64,000 nucleotides of DNA from Auanema rhodensis (GCA_964057225.1 OZ059899.1:2604001-2668000); one strand, 5' to 3'. Positions 9,829-24,700 are shown, numbered from the stretch's first letter. A program made the numbers and translations. The notes: generated by a model from the sequence alone, not told the origin.

Positions 9829-12800
9829 AGATTTGCGCTAGCTTAAAAATGCACCAAGATATCAACTGATATAAGTTCACACTTATATCCTCGATTTTCA
9901 CCCTGAAGAATTATTTTTTTCGTTGAATAACGTTGTCCATCGTCTTCGCCTTGAAAAAAGGAATCTAAAAACATCTACTTTTTGCTAAATTATTTTTAAA
10001 TTTTTCGAAAAAATTTTTGTCAAAATGTTTTTGGAAGCAATGTTGAGTGTACATGGAAACTCAACATACACTAATGCATCATTTTTCAAACGATCATAAC
10101 TAATTTTTGTATTGAGCGTTTCTCAATGTAGTATAGTGCATTCAATGCGGATTTTTGAGCTGCGTCGATCTGTGTTATCAGATTTGCGCTAGCTTGAAAA
10201 TGCACCGAGATATCAACTGATATAAGTTCACACTTATATCCTCGATTTTCACCCTGAAGAATTATTTTTTTCGTTGAATAACGTTGTCCATCGTCTTCGC
10301 CTTGAAAAAAGGAATCTAAAAACATCTACTTTTTGCTAAATTATTTTTAAATTTTTCGAAAAAATTTTTGTCAAAATGTTTTTGGAAGCAATGTTGAGTG
10401 TACATGGAAACTCAACATACACTAATGCATCATTTTTGAAACGATCATAACTAATTTTTGTATTGAGCGTTTCTCAATGTAGTATAGTGCATTCGATGCG
10501 GATTTTTGAGCTGCGTCGATCTGTGTTATCAGATTTGCGCTAGCTTGAAAATGCACCGAGATATCAACTGATATAAGTTCACACTTATATCCTCGATTTT
10601 CACCCTGAAGAATTATTTTTTTCGTTGAATAACGTTGTCCATCGTCTTCGCCTTGAAAAAAGGAATCTAAAAACATCTACTTTTTGCTAAATTATTTTTA
10701 AATTTTTCGAAAAAATTTTTGTCAAAATGTTTTTGGAAGCAATGTTGAGTGTACATGGAAACTCAACATACACTAATGCATCATTTTTCAAACGATCATA
10801 ACTAATTTTTGTATTGAGCGTTTCTCAATGTAGTATAGTGCATTCAATGCGGATTTTTGAGCTGCGTCGATCTGTGTTATCAGATTTGCGCTAGCTTGAA
10901 AATGCACCGAGATATCAACTGATATAAGTTCACACTTATATCCTCGATTTTCACCCTGAAGAATTATTTTTTTCGTTGAATAACATTGTCCATCGTCTTT
11001 GCTTTGAAAAACAGAATCTAAAAACATCTACTTTTTGCTAAATTATTTTGAAATTTTTCGAAAAAAGTTTTGTCAAAATGTTTTTGGAAGCAATGTTGAG
11101 TGTACATGGAAACTCAACATACACTAATGCATCATTTTTCAAACGATCATAACTAATTTTTGTATTAAGCGTTTCTCAATGTAGTATAGTGCTTTCGATG
11201 CGGACTTTTGAGCTGCGTCGATCTGTGTTATCAGATTTGCGCTAGCTTAAAAATGCACCGAGATATCAACTGATATAAGTTCACACTTATATCCTCGATT
11301 TTCACCCTGAAGAATTAATTTTTTCGTTGAATAACATTGTCCATCGTCTTTGCCTTGAAAAACGGAATCTAAAAACATTTACTTTTCGCTAAATTATTTT
11401 GAAATTTTTCGAAAAAATTTTTGTCAAAATGTTTTTGGAAGCAATGTTGAGTGTACATGGAAACTCAACATACACTAATGCATCATTTTTCAAACGATCA
11501 TAACTAATTTTTGTATTGAGCGTTTCTCAATGTAGTATAGTGCATTCGATGCGGATTTTTAAGCTGCGTCGATCTGTGTTATCTGATTTGCGCTAGCTTA
11601 AAAATGCACCAAGATATCAACTGATATAAGTTCACACTTATATCCTCGATTTTCACCCTGAAGAATTATTTTTTTCGTTGAATAACGTTGTCCATCGTCT
11701 TCGCCTTGAAAAAAGGAATCTAAAAACATCTACTTTTTGCTAAATTATTTTTAAATTTTTCGAAAAAATTTTTGTCAAAATGTTTTTGGAAGCAATGTTG
11801 AGTGTACATGGAAACTCAACATACACTAATGCATCATTTTTCAAACGATCATAACTAATTTTTGTATTGAGCGTTTCTCAATGTAGTATAGTGCATTCAA
11901 TGCGGATTTTTGAGCTGCGTCGATCTGTGTTATCAGATTTGCGCTAGCTTGAAAATGCACCGAGATATCAACTGATATAAGTTCACACTTATATCCTCGA
12001 TTTTCACCCTGAAGAATTATTTTTTTCGTTGAATAACGTTGTCCATCGTCTTCGCCTTGAAAAAAGGAATCTAAAAACATCTACTTTTTGCTAAATTATT
12101 TTTAAATTTTTCGAAAAAATTTTTGTCAAAATGTTTTTGGAAGCAATGTTGAGTGTACATGGAAACTCAACATACACTAATGCATCATTTTTCAAACGAT
12201 CATAACTAATTTTTGTATTGAGCGTTTCTCAATGTAGTATAGTGCATTCGATGCGGATTTTTAAGCTGCGTCGATCTGTGTTATCAGATTTGCGCTAGCT
12301 TAAAAATGCACCAAGATATCAACTGATATAAGTTCACACTTATATCCTCGATTTTCACCCTGAAGAATTATTTTTTTCGTTGAATAACGTTGTCCATCGT
12401 CTTCGCCTTGAAAAAAGGAATCTAAAAACATCTACTTTTTGCTAAATTATTTTTAAATTTTTCGAAAAAATTTTTGTCAAAATGTTTTTGGAAGCAATGT
12501 TGAGTGTACATGGAAACTCAACATACACTAATGCATCATTTTTCAAACGATCATAACTAATTTTTGTATTGAGCGTTTCTCAATGTAGTATAGTGCATTC
12601 AATGCGGATTTTTGAGCTGCGTCGATCTGTGTTATCAGATTTGCGCTAGCTTGAAAATGCACCGAGATATCAACTGATATAAGTTCACACTTATATCCTC
12701 GATTTTCACCCTGAAGAATTATTTTTTTCGTTGAATAACGTTGTCCATCGTCTTCGCCTTGAAAAAAGGAATCTAAAAACATCTACTTTTTGCTAAATTA

Positions 12801-15795
12801 TTTTTAAATTTTTCGAAAAAATTTTTGTCAAAATGTTTTTGGAAGCAATGTTGAGTGTACATGGAAACTCAACATACACTAATGCATCATTTTTGAAACG
12901 ATCATAACTAATTTTTGTATTGAGCGTTTCTCAATGTAGTATAGTGCATTCGATGCGGATTTTTGAGCTGCGTCGATCTGTGTTATCAGATTTGCGCTAG
13001 CTTGAAAATGCACCGAGATATCAACTGATATAAGTTCACACTTATATCCTCGATTTTCACCCTGAAGAATTATTTTTTTCGTTGAATAACGTTGTCCATC
13101 GTCTTCGCCTTGAAAAAAGGAATCTAAAAACATCTACTTTTTGCTAAATTATTTTTAAATTTTTCGAAAAAATTTTTGTCAAAATGTTTTTGGAAGCAAT
13201 GTTGAGTGTACATGGAAACTCAACATACACTAATGCATCATTTTTCAAACGATCATAACTAATTTTTGTATTGAGCGTTTCTCAATGTAGTATAGTGCAT
13301 TCAATGCGGATTTTTGAGCTGCGTCGATCTGTGTTATCAGATTTGCGCTAGCTTGAAAATGCACCGAGATATCAACTGATATAAGTTCACACTTATATCC
13401 TCGATTTTCACCCTGAAGAATTATTTTTTTCGTTGAATAACATTGTCCATCGTCTTTGCTTTGAAAAACAGAATCTAAAAACATCTACTTTTTGCTAAAT
13501 TATTTTGAAATTTTTCGAAAAAAGTTTTGTCAAAATGTTTTTGGAAGCAATGTTGAGTGTACATGGAAACTCAACATACACTAATGCATCATTTTTCAAA
13601 CGATCATAACTAATTTTTGTATTAAGCGTTTCTCAATGTAGTATAGTGCTTTCGATGCGGATTTTTGAGCTGCGTCGATCTGTGTTATCAGATTTGCGCT
13701 AGCTTAAAAATGCACCGAGATATCAACTGATATAAGTTCACACTTATATCCTCGATTTTCACCCTGAAGAATTAATTTTTTCGTTGAATAACATTGTCCA
13801 TCGTCTTTGCCTTGAAAAACGGAATCTAAAAACATTTACTTTTCGCTAAATTATTTTGAAATTTTTCGAAAAAATTTTTGTCAAAATGTTTTTGGAAGCA
13901 ATGTTGAGTGTACATGGAAACTCAACATACACTAATGCATCATTTTTCAAACGATCATAACTAATTTTTGTATTGAGCGTTTCTCAATGTAGTATAGTGC
14001 ATTCGATGCGGATTTTTAAGCTGCGTCGATCTGTGTTATCTGATTTGCGCTAGCTTAAAAATGCACCAAGATATCAACTGATATAAGTTCACACTTATAT
14101 CCTCGATTTTCACCCTGAAGAATTATTTTTTTCGTTGAATAACGTTGTCCATCGTCTTCGCCTTGAAAAAAGGAATCTAAAAACATCTACTTTTTGCTAA
14201 ATTATTTTTAAATTTTTCGAAAAAATTTTTGTCAAAATGTTTTTGGAAGCAATGTTGAGTGTACATGGAAACTCAACATACACTAATGCATCATTTTTCA
14301 AACGATCATAACTAATTTTTGTATTGAGCGTTTCTCAATGTAGTATAGTGCATTCAATGCGGATTTTTGAGCTGCGTCGATCTGTGTTATCAGATTTGCG
14401 CTAGCTTGAAAATGCACCGAGATATCAACTGATATAAGTTCACACTTATATCCTCGATTTTCACCCTGAAGAATTATTTTTTTCGTTGAATAACGTTGTC
14501 CATCGTCTTCGCCTTGAAAAAAGGAATCTAAAAACATCTACTTTTTGCTAAATTATTTTTAAATTTTTCGAAAAAATTTTTGTCAAAATGTTTTTGGAAG
14601 CAATGTTGAGTGTACATGGAAACTCAACATACACTAATGCATCATTTTTCAAACGATCATAACTAATTTTTGTATTGAGCGTTTCTCAATGTAGTATAGT
14701 GCATTCGATGCGGATTTTTGAGCTGCGTCGATCTGTGTTATCAGATTTGCGCTAGCTTGAAAATGCACCGAGATATCAACTGATATAAGTTCACACTTAT
14801 ATCCTCGATTTTCACCCTGAAGAATTATTTTTTTCGTTGAATAACGTTGTCCATCGTCTTCGCCTTGAAAAAAGGAATCTAAAAACATCTACTTTTTGCT
14901 AAATTATTTTTAAATTTTTCGAAAAAATTTTTGTCAAAATGTTTTTGGAAGCAATGTTGAGTGTACATGGAAACTCAACATACACTAATGCATCATTTTT
15001 CAAACGATCATAACTAATTTTTGTATTGAGCGTTTCTCAATGTAGTATAGTGCATTCAATGCGGATTTTTGAGCTGCGTCGATCTGTGTTATCAGATTTG
15101 CGCTAGCTTGAAAATGCACCGAGATATCAACTGATATAAGTTCACACTTATATCCTCGATTTTCACCCTGAAGAATTATTTTTTTCGTTGAATAACATTG
15201 TCCATCGTCTTTGCTTTGAAAAACAGAATCTAAAAACATCTACTTTTTGCTAAATTATTTTGAAATTTTTCGAAAAAAGTTTTGTCAAAATGTTTTTGGA
15301 AGCAATGTTGAGTGTACATGGAAACTCAACATACACTAATGCATCATTTTTCAAACGATCATAACTAATTTTTGTATTAAGCGTTTCTCAATGTAGTATA
15401 GTGCTTTCGATGCGGATTTTTGAGCTGCGTCGATCTGTGTTATCAGATTTGCGCTAGCTTAAAAATGCACCGAGATATCAACTGATATAAGTTCACACTT
15501 ATATCCTCGATTTTCACCCTGAAGAATTAATTTTTTCGTTGAATAACATTGTCCATCGTCTTTGCCTTGAAAAACGGAATCTAAAAACATTTACTTTTCG
15601 CTAAATTATTTTGAAATTTTTCGAAAAAATTTTTGTCAAAATGTTTTTGGAAGCAATGTTGAGTGTACATGGAAACTCAACATACACTAATGCATCATTT
15701 TTCAAACGATCATAACTAATTTTTGTATTAAGCGTTTCTCAATGTAGTATAGTGCATTCGATGCGGATTTTTAAGCTGCGTCGATCTGTGTTATC
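9829..15795. repeat. HOR-B: 7-monomer (2457-bp) repeat, two copies plus a shortened third
   Basis: M29-M35 (9829-12285) recur as M36-M42 (12286-14742). M43-M45 repeat slots three to five of the unit. Shared rare markers make this clear: 259G in M30 and M37; 312T in M32, M39 and M44; 147T in M33, M40 and M45; and a T at the first base of M34 and M41. Most units are rich in the 28A or 17G types carrying 104G-119C-131A-169T. The copies are almost identical. One difference is 324C, present in M32 but not in M39. Confidence 0.92.
14392..14742. repeat. Chimeric monomer M42, junction of a two-monomer deletion
   Basis: M42 begins like M35 (17G-104G-119C-169T, no 259G) but ends like M37/M30 (316G with 329G). 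It is followed directly by M43, an M31/M38-type monomer, where the intact unit would first have two more monomers. This fits an in-register exchange between positions 259 and 329 that removed 702 bp and produced a five-monomer third unit. Confidence 0.7.
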
Positions 15796-18700
15796 AGATT
15801 TGCGCTAGCTTAAAAATGCACCGAGATATCAACTGATATGAGTTCACACATATATCCTCGATTTTCACCCTGAAGAATTAATTTTTTCGTTGAATAACAT
15901 TGTCCATCGTCTTTGCCTTGAAAAAAGGAATCTAAAAACATCTACTTTTTGCTAAATTATTTTGAAATTTTTCGAAAAAATTTTTGTCAAAATGTTTTTG
16001 GAAGCAATGTTGAGTGTACATGGAAACTCAACATACACTAATGCATCATTTTTCAAACGATCATAACTAATTTTTGTATTAAGCGTTTCTCAATGTAGTA
16101 TAGTGCATTCGATGCGGATTTTTGAGCTGCGTCGATCTGTGTTATCAGATTTGCGCTAGCTTAAAAATGCACCGAGATATCAACTGATATGAGTTCACAC
16201 ATATATCCTCGATTTTCACCCTGAAGAATTAATTTTTTCGTTGAATAACATTGTCCATCGTCTTTGCCTTGAAAAAAGGAATCTAAAAACATCTACTTTT
16301 TGCTAAATTATTTTGAAAATTTTCGAAAAAATTTTTGTCAAAATGTTTTTGGAAGCAATGTTGAGTGTACATGGAAACTCAACATACAATAATGCATCAT
16401 TTTTCAAACGATCATAACTAATTTTTGTATTAAGCGTTTCTCAATGTAGTATAGTGCATTCGATGCGGATTTTTGAGCTGCGTCGATCTGTGTTATCAGA
16501 TTTGCGCTAGCTTAAAAATGCACCGAGATATCAACTGATATGAGTTCACACATATATCCTCGATTTTCACCCTGAAGAATTAATTTTTTCGTTGAATAAC
16601 ATTGTCCATCGTCTTTGCCTTGAAAAAAGGAATCTAAAAACATCTACTTTTTGCTAAATTATTTTGAAAATTTTCGAAAAAATTTTTGTCAAAATGTTTT
16701 TGGAAGCAATGTTGAGTGTACATGGAAACTCAACATACAATAATGCATCATTTTTCAAACGATCATAACTAATTTTTGTATTAAGCGATTCTCAATGTAG
16801 TATAGTGCATTCGATGCGGATTTTTAAGCTGCGTCGATCTGTGTTATCAGATTTGCGCTAGCTTAAAAAAGCACCGAGATATCAACTGATATAAATTCCC
16901 ACTTATATCCTCGATTTTCACCCTGAAGAATTATTTTTTTCGTTGAATAACATTGTCCATCGTCTTTGCCTTGAAAAACGGAATCTAAAAACATCTACTT
17001 TTTGCTAAATTATTTTGAAATTTTTCGAAAAAATTTTTGTCAAAATGTTTTTGGAAGCAATGTTGAGTGTACATGGAAACTCAACATACACTAATGCATC
17101 ATTTTTCAAACGATCATAACTAATTTTTTTATTAAGCGTTTCTCAATGTAGTATAGTGCATTCGATGCGGATTTTTAAGCTGCGTCGATCTGTGTTATCA
17201 GATTTGCGCTAGCTTAAAAAAGCACCGAGATATCAACTGATATAAATTCCCACTTATATCCTCGATTTTCACCCTGAAGAATTATTTTTTTCGTTGAATA
17301 ACATTGTCCATCGTCTTTGTCTTGAAAAACGGAATCTAAAAACATCTACTTTTTGCTAAATTATTTTAAAATTTTTCGAAAAAATTTTTGTCAAAATGTT
17401 TTTGGAAGCAATGTTGAGTGTACATGGAAACTCAACATACACTAATGCATCATTTTTCAAACGATCATAACTAATTTTTGTATTAAGCGTTTCTCAATGT
17501 AGTATAGTGCATTCGATGCGGATTTTTAAGCTGCGTCGATCTGTGTTATCAGATTTGCGCTAGCTTAAAAATGCACCGAGATATCAACTGATATAAGTTC
17601 ACACTTATATCCTCGATTTTCACCCTGAAGAATTAATTTTTTCGTTGAATAACATTGTCCATCGTCTTTGCCTTGAAAAACGGAATCTAAAAACATTTAC
17701 TTTTCGCTAAATTATTTTGAAATTTTTCGAAAAAATTTTTGTCAAAATGTTTTTGGAAGCAATGTTGAGTGTACATGGAAACTCAACATACACTAATGCA
17801 TCATTTTTCAAACGATCATAACTAATTTTTGTATTAAGCGTTTCTCAATGTAGTATAGTGCATTCGATGCGGATTTTTAAGCTGCGTCGATCTGTGTTAT
17901 CAGATTTGCGCTAGCTTAAAAATGCACCGAGATATCAACTGATATGAGTTCACACATATATCCTCGATTTTCACCCTGAAGAATTAATTTTTTCGTTGAA
18001 TAACATTGTCCATCGTCTTTGCCTTGAAAAAAGGAATCTAAAAACATCTACTTTTTGCTAAATTATTTTGAAATTTTTCGAAAAAATTTTTGTCAAAATG
18101 TTTTTGGAAGCAATGTTGAGTGTACATGGAAACTCAACATACACTAATGCATCATTTTTCAAACGATCATAACTAATTTTTGTATTAAGCGTTTCTCAAT
18201 GTAGTATAGTGCATTCGATGCGGATTTTTGAGCTGCGTCGATCTGTGTTATCAGATTTGCGCTAGCTTAAAAATGCACCGAGATATCAACTGATATGAGT
18301 TCACACATATATCCTCGATTTTCACCCTGAAGAATTAATTTTTTCGTTGAATAACATTGTCCATCGTCTTTGCCTTGAAAAAAGGAATCTAAAAACATCT
18401 ACTTTTTGCTAAATTATTTTGAAAATTTTCGAAAAAATTTTTGTCAAAATGTTTTTGGAAGCAATGTTGAGTGTACATGGAAACTCAACATACAATAATG
18501 CATCATTTTTCAAACGATCATAACTAATTTTTGTATTAAGCGTTTCTCAATGTAGTATAGTGCATTCGATGCGGATTTTTGAGCTGCGTCGATCTGTGTT
18601 ATCAGATTTGCGCTAGCTTAAAAATGCACCGAGATATCAACTGATATGAGTTCACACATATATCCTCGATTTTCACCCTGAAGAATTAATTTTTTCGTTG

Positions 18701-21060
18701 AATAACATTGTCCATCGTCTTTGCCTTGAAAAAAGGAATCTAAAAACATCTACTTTTTGCTAAATTATTTTGAAAATTTTCGAAAAAATTTTTGTCAAAA
18801 TGTTTTTGGAAGCAATGTTGAGTGTACATGGAAACTCAACATACAATAATGCATCATTTTTCAAACGATCATAACTAATTTTTGTATTAAGCGATTCTCA
18901 ATGTAGTATAGTGCATTCGATGCGGATTTTTAAGCTGCGTCGATCTGTGTTATCAGATTTGCGCTAGCTTAAAAAAGCACCGAGATATCAACTGATATAA
19001 ATTCCCACTTATATCCTCGATTTTCACCCTGAAGAATTATTTTTTTCGTTGAATAACATTGTCCATCGTCTTTGCCTTGAAAAACGGAATCTAAAAACAT
19101 CTACTTTTTGCTAAATTATTTTGAAATTTTTCGAAAAAATTTTTGTCAAAATGTTTTTGGAAGCAATGTTGAGTGTACATGGAAACTCAACATACACTAA
19201 TGCATCATTTTTCAAACGATCATAACTAATTTTTGTATTAAGCGTTTCTCAATGTAGTATAGTGCATTCGATGCGGATTTTTAAGCTGCGTCGATCTGTG
19301 TTATCAGATTTGCGCTAGCTTAAAAAAGCACCGAGATATCAACTGATATAAATTCCCACTTATATCCTCGATTTTCACCCTGAAGAATTATTTTTTTCGT
19401 TGAATAACATTGTCCATCGTCTTTGTCTTGAAAAACGGAATCTAAAAACATCTACTTTTTGCTAAATTATTTTGAAATTTTTCGAAAAAATTTTTGTCAA
19501 AATGTTTTTGGAAGCAATGTTGAGTGTACATGGAAACTCAACATACACTAATGCATCATTTTTCAAACGATCATAACTAATTTTTGTATTAAGCGTTTCT
19601 CAATGTAGTATAGTGCATTCGATGCGGATTTTTAAGCTGCGTCGATCTGTGTTATCAGATTTGCGCTAGCTTAAAAATGCACCGAGATATCAACTGATAT
19701 AAGTTCACACTTATATCCTCGATTTTCACCCTGAAGAATTAATTTTTTCGTTGAATAACATTGTCCATCGTCTTTGCCTTGAAAAACGGAATCTAAAAAC
19801 ATTTACTTTTCGCTCAATTATTTTGAAATTTTTCGAAAAAATTTTTGTCAAAATGTTTTTGGAAGCAATGTTGAGTGTACATGGAAACTCAACATACACT
19901 AATGCATCATTTTTCAAACGATCATAACTAATTTTTGTATTAAGCGTTTCTCAATGTAGTATAGTGCATTCGATGCGGATTTTTAAGCTGCGTCGATCTG
20001 TGTTATCAGATTTGCGCTAGCTTAAAAATGCACCGAGATATCAACTGATATGAGTTCACACATATATCCTCGATTTTCACCCTGAAGAATTAATTTTTTC
20101 GTTGAATAACATTGTCCATCGTCTTTGCCTTGAAAAAAGGAATCTAAAAACATCTACTTTTTGCTAAATTATTCTGAAATTTTTCGAAAAAATTTTTGTC
20201 AAAATGTTTTTGGAAGCAATGTTGAGTGTACATGGAAACTCAACATACACTAATGCATCATTTTTCAAACGATCATAACTAATTTTTGTATTAAGCGTTT
20301 CTCAATGTAGTATAGTGCATTCGATGCGGATTTTTGAGCTGCGTCGATCTGTGTTATCAGATTTGCGCTAGCTTAAAAATGCACCGAGATATCAACTGAT
20401 ATGAGTTCACACATATATCCTCGATTTTCACCCTGAAGAATTAATTTTTTCGTTGAATAACATTGTCCATCGTCTTTGCCTTGAAAAAAGGAATCTAAAA
20501 ACATCTACTTTTTGCTAAATTATTTTGAAATTTTTCGAAAAAATTTTTGTCAAAATGTTTTTGGAAGCAATGTTGAGTGTACATGGAAACTCAACATACA
20601 CTAATGCATCATTTTTCAAACGATCATAACTATTTTTTGTATTAAGCGTTTCTCAATGTAGTATAGTGCATTCGATGCGGATTTTTAAGCTGCGTCGATC
20701 TGTGTTATCAGATTTGCGCTAGCTTAAAAAAGCACCGAGATATCAACTGATATAAATTCCCACTTATATCCTCGATTTTCACCCTGAAGAATTATTTTTT
20801 TCGTTGAATAACATTGTCCATCGTCTTTGCCTTGAAAAACGGAATCTAAAAACATCTACTTTTTGCTAAATTATTTTGAAATTTTTCGAAAAAATTTTTG
20901 TCAAAATGTTTTTGGAAGCAATGTTGAGTGTACATGGAAACTCAACATACACTAATGCATCATTTTTCAAACGATCATAACTAATTTTTGTATTAAGCGT
21001 TTCTCAATGTAGTATAGTGCATTCGATGCGGATTTTTGAGCTGCGTCGATCTGTGTTATC
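15445..21060. repeat. HOR-C: 6-monomer (2106-bp) repeat, two copies plus a four-monomer third
   Basis: M45-M50 (15445-17550) recur as M51-M56 (17551-19656). M57-M60 (19657-21060) are a shortened third copy. The order is one 147T monomer, three 45G-55A monomers, then two 22A monomers with 47A and 51C. Markers private to this block include 243A (M47, M48, M53, M54), 291A (M48, M54) and the 47A/51C pair. M45 is shared with the end of HOR-B, so the two blocks join through a common monomer type. In the third copy M59 lacks 243A and 291A, and only two 45G-55A monomers remain. Confidence 0.92.
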
Positions 21061-21762
21061 AGATTTGCGCTAGCTTGAAAATGCACCGAGATATCAACTG
21101 ATATAAGTTCACACTTATATCCTCGATTTTCACCCTGAAGAATTAATTTTTTCGTTGAATAACATTGTCCATCTTTTTTGTTTTGAAAAACGGAATCTAA
21201 AAACATCTACTTTTTGCTAAATTATTTTGAAATTTTTCGAAAAAATTTTTGTCAAAATGTTTTTGGAAGCAATGTTGAGTGTACATGGAAACTCAACATA
21301 CACTAATGCATCATTTTTCAAACGATCATAACTAATTTTTGTATTAAGCGTTTCTCAATGTAGTATAGTGCATTCGATGCGGATTTTTAAGCTGCGTCGA
21401 TCTGTGTTATCAGATTTGCGCTAGCTTAAAAAAGCACCGAGATATCAACTGATATAAGTTCACACTTATAACCTCGATTTTCACCCTGAAGAATTATTTT
21501 TTTCGTTGAATAACATTGTCCATCGTCTTTGCCTTGAAAAACGGAATCTAAAAACATCTACTTTTTGCTAAATTATTTTGAAATTTTTCGAAAAAATTTT
21601 TGTCAAAATGTTTTTGGAAGCAATGTTGAGTGTACATGGAAACTCAACATACACTAATGCATCATTTTTCAAACGATCATAACTAATTTTTGTATTAAGC
21701 CTTTCTCAATGTAGTATAGTGCAATCGATGCGGATTTTTAAGCTGCGTCGATCTGTGTTATC
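21061..21762. repeat. Linking monomers M61 and M62
   Basis: M61 is a 17G monomer with private changes around positions 114-122, where the usual CGTCTTTGCC stretch is replaced by a T-run. M62 is an M5-like 22A/290C monomer with private changes near bases 60 and 313. They separate HOR-C from HOR-D and look like older, unduplicated copies, since their private changes are not seen elsewhere in the window. Confidence 0.7.
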
Positions 21763-24700
21763 AGATTTGCGCTAGCTTAAAAATGCACCGAGATATCAAC
21801 TGATATAAGTTCACACTTATATCCTCGATTTTCACCCTGAAGAATTAATTTTTTCGTTGAATAACATTGTCCATCGTCTTTGCCTTGAAAAACGGAATCT
21901 AAAAACATCTACTTTTCGCTGAATTATCTTGAAATTTTTAGAAAAAATTTTTGTCAAAATGTTTTTGGAAGCAATGTTGAGTGTACATGGAAACTCAACA
22001 TACACTAATGCATCATTTTTCAAACGATCATAACTAATTTTTGTATTAAGCGTTTCTCAATGTAGTATAGTGCATTCGATGCGGATTTTTGAGCTGCGTC
22101 GATCTGTGTTATCAGATTTGCGCTAGCTTGAAAATGCACCGAGATATCAACTGATATAAGTTCACACTTATATCCTCGATTTTCACCCTGAAGAATTAAT
22201 TTTTTCGTTGAATAACATTGTCCATCGTCTTTGCCTTGAAAAAAGGAATCTGAAAACATCTACTTTTCGCTAAATTATCTTGAAATTTTTCGAAAAAATT
22301 TTTGTCAAAATGTTTTTGGAAGCAATGTTGAGTGTACATGGAAACTCAACATACACTAATGCATCATTTTTCAAACGATCATAACTAATTTTTGTATTAA
22401 GCGTTTCTCAATGTAGTATAGTGCATTCGATGCGGATTTTTAAGCTGCGTCGATCTGTGTTATCAGATTTGCGCTAGCTTAAAAATGCACCAAGATATCA
22501 ACTGATATAAGTTCACACTTATATCCTCGATTTTCACCCTGAAGAATTATTTTTTTCGTTGAATAACGTTGTCCATCGTCTTCGCCTTGAAAAAAGGAAT
22601 CTAAAAACATCTACTTTTTGCTAAATTATTTTGAAATTTTTCGAAAAAATTTTTGTCAAAATGTTTTTGGAAGCAATGTTGAGTGTACATGGAAACTCAA
22701 CATACACTAATGCATCATTTTTCAAACGATCATAACTAATTTTTGTATTAAGCGTTTCTCAATGTAGTATAGTGCATTCGATGCGGATTTTTGAGCTGCG
22801 TCGATCTGTGTTATCAGATCTGCGCTAGCTTAAAAATGCACCGAGATATCAACTGATATAAGTTCACACTTATATCCTCGATTTTCACCCTGAAGAATTA
22901 ATTTTTTCGTTGAATAACATTGTCCATCGTCTTTGCCTTGAAAAACGGAATCTAAAAACATCTACTTTTCGCTAAATTATCTTGAAATTTTTCGAAAAAA
23001 TTTTTGTCAAAATGTTTTTGGAAGCAATGTTGAGTGTACATGGAAACTCAACATACACTAATGCATCATTTTTCAAACGATCATAACTAATTTTTGTATT
23101 GAGCGTTTCTCAATGTAGTATAGTGCATTCGATGCGGATTTTTAAGCTACGTCGATCTGTGTTATCAGATTTGCGCTAGCTTAAAAATGCACCGAGATAT
23201 CAACTGATATAAGTTCACACTTATATCCTCGATTTTCACCCTGAAGAATTATTTTTTTCGTTGAATAACATTGTCCATCGTCTTTGCCTTAAAAAACGGA
23301 ATCTAAAAACATCTACTTTTTGCTAAATTATCTTGAAATTTTTCGAAAAAATTTTTGTCAAAATGTTTTTGGAAGCAATGTTGAGTGTACATGGAAACTC
23401 AACATACACTAATGCATCATTTTTCAAACGATCATAACTAATTTTTGTATTAAGCGTTTCTCAATGTAGTATAGTGCATTCGATGCGGATTTTTAAGCTG
23501 CGTCGATCTGTGTTATCAGATTTGCGCTAGCTTAAAAATGCACCAAGATATCAACTGATATAAGTTCACACTTATATCCTCGATTTTCACCCTGAAGAAT
23601 TATTTTTTTCGTTGAATAACGTTGTCCATCGTCTTCGCCTTGAAAAAAGGAATCTAAAAACATCTACTTTTTGCTAAATTATTTTGAAATTTTTCGAAAA
23701 AATTTTTGTCAAAATGTTTTTGGAAGCAATGTTGAGTGTACATGGAAACTCAACATACACTAATGCATCATTTTTCAAACGATCATAACTAATTTTTGTA
23801 TTGAGCGTTTCTCAATGTAGTATAGTGCATTCGATGCGGATTTTTAAGCTGCGTCGATCTGTGTTATCAGATTTGCGCTAGCTTAAAAAAGCACCGAGAT
23901 ATCAACTGATATAAGTTCACACTTATATCCTCGATTTTCACCCTGAAGAATTATTTTTTTCGTTGAATAACATTGTCCATCGTCTTCGCCTTGAAAAACG
24001 GAATCTAAAAACATCTACTTTTTGCTAAATTATTTTGAAATTTTTCGAAAAAATTTTTGTCAAAATGTTTTTGGAAGCAATGTTGAGTGTACATGGAAAC
24101 TCAACATACACTAATGCATCATTTTTCAAACGATCATAACTAATTTTTGTATTAAGCGTTTCTCAATGTAGTATAGTGCATTCGATGCGGATTTTTAAGC
24201 TGCGTCGATCTGTGTTATCAGATTTGCGCTAGCTTAAAAATGCACCGAGATATCAACTGATATAAGTTCACACTTATATCCTCGATTTTCACCCTGAAGA
24301 ATTAATTTTTTCGTTGAATAACATTGTCCATCGTCTTTGCCTTGAAAAACGGAATCTAAAAACGTCTACTTTTCGCTGAATTATCTTGAAATTTTTAGAA
24401 AAAATTTTTGTCAAAATGTTTTTGGAAGCAATGTTGAGTGTACATGGAAACTCAACATACACTAATGCATCATTTTTCAAACGATCATAACTAATTTTTG
24501 TATTAAGCGTTTCTCAATGTAGTATAGTGCATTCGATGCGGATTTTTGAGCTGCGTCGATCTGTGTTATCAGATTTGCGCTAGCTTGAAAATGCACCGAG
24601 ATATCAACTGATATAAGTTCACACTTATATCCTCGATTTTCACCCTGAAGAATTAATTTTTTCGTTGAATAACATTGTCCATCGTCTTTGCCTTGAAAAA

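Noticed and set aside
10422-10676. Longer 84-codon version of the minus-strand frame, also at 12879-13133
   Set aside because: The extra five codons come from the 259G change in M30 and M37, which removes the usual TGA stop. It is not a distinct gene.
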